Assembly (NCBI RefSeq): GCF_029227915.1
Contig: NC_079877.1
Coordinates: 21,971,851-22,035,850 of the forward strand
From: Hydractinia symbiolongicarpus
Taxonomy: Eukaryota; Cnidaria; Hydrozoa; Anthoathecata; Hydractiniidae
DNA length: 64,000 nucleotides
Direction of reading: 5' to 3'
The notes beneath the pieces were generated by a model. The model was not told where the DNA came from. It made no database searches and saw only the letters and a program-made list of their open reading frames with translations. Both the position numbers and the translations under genes were made by a program. Shown here piece by piece: positions 59,144 through 64,000 of the stretch (positions are counted from its first letter, which is position 1; the number at the start of each line of letters is the position of its first letter).

Positions 59144-59299
59144 CTTCTCCAAAATTGTTTTCTTCTTCAATAATATCATACTCTAATTCTTCTTTGCTGT
59201 GTCTGTGTTCATATATGTGATCTGAGTATCAAGCTTTTCTTTCTCTCTCTCTCTCGAAACTAACATCGCGAATTATGACGTCACAGCAAGAGGTTCTTA

Positions 59300-62200
59300 A
59301 TAAAAAGACAATCTTTGCGCATTGATTAAAAGATCAATAAACAATTTTTCGAAAAAAGAATAAAAACTTTATACTAATTGAATAGCGGAGAATCCAAAGA
59401 ACAAATAAAAAAAATCGATTAGCATTGTAAGCACATGATTATTAATAATAATGATTATTTAATAATAATAATAAAATATTTCACCTTTTCTAGTTTAATT
59501 TACATTTTAATAATTGTAATTGCAACGAAGCAGGATTGCAAGCATGTAGTTTCTTAAAAACTATTATTTTTACACTGTTTTTCTTTGATGAAAACAGAAA
59601 TGAGTGGAGTAAGGACCATTGCACATATGTTAGAGGAAAGGAAAATAAATATTTTTAGCCTTGATGTACCAGCTTAAAAGGAATTGCTCTTTGGTCGTTT
59701 GAGAAAAGGCAAAAAACTCGACAATTCCCACAAGTATGTCCAGGGTTGTAGCATAATTTTTCTAATTGCTAAGGTCTTACTCAGAATTGACACATAACAT
59801 ATATAAGGGTGAATAACTATTTATTTAGAGGAAATTGGTCACAGATGTGACAACAACACCAACAAAGGGCACTGAAGCTACAGTAAGTTTTGTTTCTTAT
59901 ATATATTGTTGAGACAAATTTGATAACAAACAAGGAAGACAGATGCCTGTCAAACAACTTTACAAAAATAATCTGCAATTTTCTAATGAGATATGAGAAG
60001 AGATTCACAAGAAATGCAAAAATGAAATGAAAGCTGCTAGTTTTCAGGTTTGTGGATGTGGATGTGGTGAAAAATAAATTTGGAGTGCACAGCATCTTTT
60101 GTAATGATTGGTTTCTCTTAAAGCTTATGTCCCATTCTCTCATAAATTAATCTGAAAATTTACATAACATATTAGTAAAGTATTCATTTGGCTAATGCGT
60201 ATTGCAAACACTAGACATTTAACCTTAAAGATTGTGTTTTTGCCCTACTTGGTTCCTGGTTTGTCATTAAACTTATTTTGGATTTAATACGATTTTGATG
60301 TCCTAAGGTTGCTCTGGATTTCACTAGTAATATGAAAGCTGCTTTCTTAATTTTGGATGGGCAAAAAATCTAACATCATAACGCAAAATTTTTTATACAA
60401 AATTTATATACAACAAAAATTCCCTACATGTGCTTAATAAAACTTTGATAATCTTGACAGCGAGCAATAAAAAATTACGTCAAAATTACTAACATCAAAA
60501 TTACTTATGAGTGTTTTCAGATCAAGTTGTTTTAAAGTGGGGTGAGGGATTAACCTTTAAAGTATGTAATTGCTGTACAACTGTTTTAGATATTGAAAAC
60601 ATTTCTCTACAATTTTTTTGTGTTTTCAATAAAGTCAGCAGAATTAGAAAAAACTAGCAAAAATTCTTCACAAAATTTGTTTTTATTACCTTTGGTGCAA
60701 AGTACGAAGGCAGTTAATTCCTGTGGCTGTTTTTCTGCTGCAAGAATATGCTACAATGTATTTTGTTACACATAAAAGCTTAAAAAGAAATTTTGCTAAC
60801 AAGTAAATTTGGTGCATTTACCGATTTTGATAAAAAACCCACTAAATTAAACTCCTGCCATAATTTTTCACTATTTGCCAAATTAGATTCCCACCAAATT
60901 TCTTTTTTGCTGTCTATTAAATGTTATTCCCAACAAATTTAATATCTTGTTATCTACTAAATTAATTTTCTGGAGCTGATGATACACAAGTCAAAAACTT
61001 GTTTTTAATTAGTTGCGCTCACATTGCATACATGCGTAAGTTGCTTGTGTAATAGGTGATACACAAAGCAACTTTTGCTTTTGACACAATTTGTTCAGAA
61101 AGTGATGATCAAGTAAATGCTGGTGCAGTTATTATTTCAAAACTTATAGAAAACAACTTATAGAAAGCAACTTGTAGAGTTTTTTTTCTCCCTAATTTAG
61201 GAATTGTTTTCAATGTTCAATCTTATTTTTGGATTGTTCTGCTTAAACATTCTGCTCATACATTCCACAAACATTTCTCCACAAATCAATTTTTAATAAA
61301 ATCGTTAGTAAAGTCTTGTTTCTTTGCTATGTTTGTTTTTTTACATTATACCAGAAAATGTTTCAAAACAACCACACTTTAACATCAATTGATGTCATTT
61401 ACATAATGCTGCACAAAAATACAGCATTTCTATTGGCTAAAAACGAGTAACTAGTTGCTGAAATTCCAACATGTTAAAAACTTCTTTTGTCGAAGGTAGG
61501 TGTAAAACTGGCGATTTTATTATGATACATGAGTTGATTTGTACAGTACCGCCTGAATGTAATGTTACATGTACATGCCTTTCATGATGTCTCGTAATGA
61601 GGGCATGTTTACATAAAGAAACTTCAATTGTCTATTGTTATCACATGTATTTTGCATACAAATGAAATAGAAATGTTAAAATAGAAAGTTCAGATTTTTG
61701 TAAGTAATATGAATTAATAGAGCATAGAGCTTATCATGAAAATAATCATAAAAAAAAAAATGAAAATGAAATAATACATAAGAATTTCTGGATTTCAGCT
61801 GTAAACGTGCTTAATATTTATCAAAATCTCAGTGTCAATGTTCTTAAAAACCAGTTCCTTATGTATTTTGTTTTCTTGCTTTTTTGAAATCTTGAAAATT
61901 AATCTTGCAGAATTATTCCAATTGTTTATTTACAGAAAATAATCTCAATAAAATATTTCCAAAGTGAAAATACAAAACCAAAAATTTTGTTTTTGAAGTC
62001 ACAAAAAAATGTGACATTGTTTTCACTTATTAAAGTTAATTGTTTTCACTTATTAAAGTTCAACATGACAAGCATTTTGTGGACAAAATTTTAAAGAAAT
62101 TTCTGTAATTCTAGACAGTATAGTCAGATGAGGTAATCGTTACGCACTTTTTAAATAATCATGAACTACGGTCGCTGTTCTAATCGTTAGGCAGTTCTTT

Positions 62201-62640
62201 TGTTTTATTCATGCAAAATTAGTTTCTTGTAACATATTCACCAAATATGAGGACCATATGGAAGCGCTATCATGCACTTTTTCACATAAAACAATGCGTA
62301 ATGATTAGATCGAAAAAACTCTAATCATTAAACATTTTTTTATATTTTTTACGCAGGTGCGAAATGATTATAACACCCTGCGCAATTAATAAAATAGTTT
62401 GTTACGCACCTAAGATCTAATGGTTACGCACGCTATTTACGTAGCGGTGTAGTCTGGATTAGTCTATTTGTGCCTTTTTTATCTTTTTGAATATTAGAAC
62501 TACAACCGTCAATAATTTCAAAGAGGTGCAATGGAAATAACTAATAAAATATAACAGGGAATTGAAACAATACAACGTGTAGTGTGGCGAAAATGACCTT
62601 GAAACTTCGGCTTTTATTTTAAACAGGGAAAATACCGGCA
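59300..62640 (+). other. No firm gene; possible 3' exons of the chromodomain gene
   Basis: AT-rich. Candidates on the plus strand: VTTTPTKGTEAT at 59840-59878 with donor gtaagt (phase does not fit exon 2), and VCGCGCGEK-stop after ctagttttcag near 60048 (phase fits). 62130-62440 has repeated gttacgcac and taatcgtta/taatgatta motifs in both orientations, possibly a small repeat or promoter region. ORFs at 59817-60143 (-) and 60593-60775 (+) lack support. Confidence 0.35.
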
Positions 62641-62652
62641 GTTATACAACAA

Positions 62653-64000
62653 CTACATTTCATTTAAATTACTCTCCCATTTGCATCTTTCCGAAACATG
62701 CATTGCGTCTCTGTTCTTCTTTTTTATCCTTTCGAATAATTCTCGAACTTGAGGATACTGTGGGAACTCCCATTTGTCACCACCCAAAAAAGTTGCAGTT
62801 AACGGCCCACAGATAACATTTTGGACAGCGAAGGTGTCGATATCTTCCCCTACAGCTGTTCCGAACTCGCTGTTTTTTTTTATTTTCCGAAGGATGTTGT
62901 CAGCTGTCCCCAACTTTTTTTGCAGACATTCTATCTCTAATCCTGCAGCAACACTGTTTTCATCATACAAAAATCGCGTGAGGGCTTTTCCTATGTACAA
63001 ACTAGGACCTCTCTTGGTGTCGTAAATGCATGCGTACCATTTACCAACCACATCGCATTCTTTTGTTGGCGAATTTAAAAACTTCCACGTTTTTTCCATT
63101 GACAACAGTGTATCTGTTGATTCATCCTGGACAACGTCCTCTTCGCTTTCCTCTCTTTCTCCTTCCTCTTCTTCCTCTTCTTCATCTTCTTCTTCGCTCG
63201 AGGTAATCTCATCGGTATCGCTGTCGTCTTCCTTGTTTATTGTAATTTTCTGCTTTCCCTTTTTGCTCGCAATTGCAATTTGTTGTTTCTTCCTTTCTCT
63301 TTCTTCTTTTCTTAGCAACGCCTTTGCTTCCCTTTCTTCTTTCTCTCGGGCTTTTCGTTCAAGCTCTTCTAGCAGCTCTTTCTGCGTAATAACCTACAAC
63401 ATGGACAATCAATTAGTTATTTTTAATGTGAAATGCAAAATCATTAATGTACTTATTCTTAAATAATATTTTACCTTTTCGCGAAGATCTAACTTTTGTC
63501 TTCTTTTCTTAGGCTGATCTACTGAACCTTTTACTTTATCGAGGAACAGCTCTTCAAATACCTCAGTCGATTTTGGGGTGGACTGGTTAATTGGTGACAA
63601 CTTCCAACCATTTGGAATCCAGCAGAAGCCTGTAGGTGCTGTATATGGATATGGTCCAAGCCGCTTTAACAAGATATTCATCTCATTAGTTTCATCACGA
63701 CTTCCGCCTGGCAGAGATGATGGAGTTATATTTACATTAGGGGTGGTTGTAGGTGTGGTATTAGATATTGATAAAGGAGATTCTGCTTGGTTTTGCAATT
63801 CGGGCAGTGGTAATGATGTCGAGACTTGATTTTGCGCAAGACCCGCAGCTTCATCGATTTGTCTGAAAGTACAAAAATGTTCAGTCAAGATGTTTATTCA
63901 ACAGGTTTAGCCATTTTTATCAGTCACAAAAGAAAATAACGTACCCGTCTGACAATTTAGACCAATCAAGAGCTTTACCACTTTGTTTCCACGTATAATA
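62653..64000 (-). CDS. Unrecognised acidic/coiled-coil protein, last three exons (partial)
   Basis: Exons 64000-63945 (5' edge outside window; donor gtacgt), 63862-63475 (acceptor tactttcag, donor gtaaaa), 63393-62653 (acceptor tgttgtag, TAG). All junctions are in phase (for example SDG/QIDEAAG and LDLREK/VITQKELL). Sequence order: WKQSGKALDWSKLSD; a Ser/Thr/Pro-rich spacer with TTPTTTPNVNITPSSLP; LGPYPYTAPTGFCWIPNGWK; a charged coiled coil (LLEELERKAREKEEREAKAL); an acidic run of 12 or more Glu/Asp (EEEDEEEEEEEGEREESEED); and a C-terminal globular part (VVGKWYACIYDTKRGPSLYI ... GGDKWEFPQYPQVRELFERI). The last part may be a small beta-barrel reader-like fold (inference). No family recognised; possibly nuclear. 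Confidence 0.8.

Noticed and set aside
59817-60143. 108-aa minus ORF
   Set aside because: Phe/Ile/Lys-rich, no splice or family evidence; the plus strand has an equally weak candidate exon.

Overview
The window looks like AT-rich nuclear DNA of an early-branching animal, most likely a cnidarian. Support: spliced genes with very small exons and GT-AG introns; a collagen-bearing, ectodysplasin-like TNF ligand; THAP, chromodomain and P2X7-type Cys-rich reading frames; and dense debris of Copia, non-LTR, pogo/Tigger, TTAA-target, Crypton-like and SINE elements. The species cannot be read from the sequence. Few long ORFs are real genes. Most genes were found by joining short exons by splice signals and codon phase, so exon-level calls are predictions without transcript support.

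Layout. 1-1173: minisatellite of 29/30-bp units. 1369-2858 (+): 3' end of a predicted single-pass membrane protein gene. 5066-5653: pogo/Tigger-like MITE. 6369-7229 (+): frameshifted THAP gene, with an opposing coding-like ORF overlapping its end. 8416-9306 (-): a gene of small exons. 10558-13612 (+): a second gene of small exons, with an RFX X-box-like site just upstream of its predicted start. 17039-27162 (+): the main gene of the window, an EDA-like TNF ligand with a type II membrane anchor, 27 Gly-X-Y triplets in four exons and a C-terminal TNF domain. Its intron 2 holds a candidate alternative last exon (18363-18484) that would encode a short form lacking collagen and TNF parts, and an antisense SINE.

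27.2-47 kb is a repeat-dominated zone: degenerate repeats, a 151-copy perfect CAGA microsatellite inside a dispersed hairpin-bearing family, LINE fragments (one nested in a Tigger-like element), an internally deleted Crypton-like element, and a foldback element with a SINE in its loop that ends about 100 bp upstream of the next gene.

47712 onward (+): a compact chromodomain gene. Intron 1 carries a TTAA-flanked transposon. Sequence after exon 2 carries a Copia retrotransposon (50890-57550) whose left LTR is split by a TIR element, itself split by another TIR element. Next come a P2X7-type Cys-rich pseudogene (-) at 58498-59143 and, at the right edge, the 3' exons of an unrecognised acidic/coiled-coil gene (-) from 62653.

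There is no operon logic. The clearest biology is a cell-surface TNF-family signal with a possible truncated isoform, and a deep nest of transposons that records insertion order.
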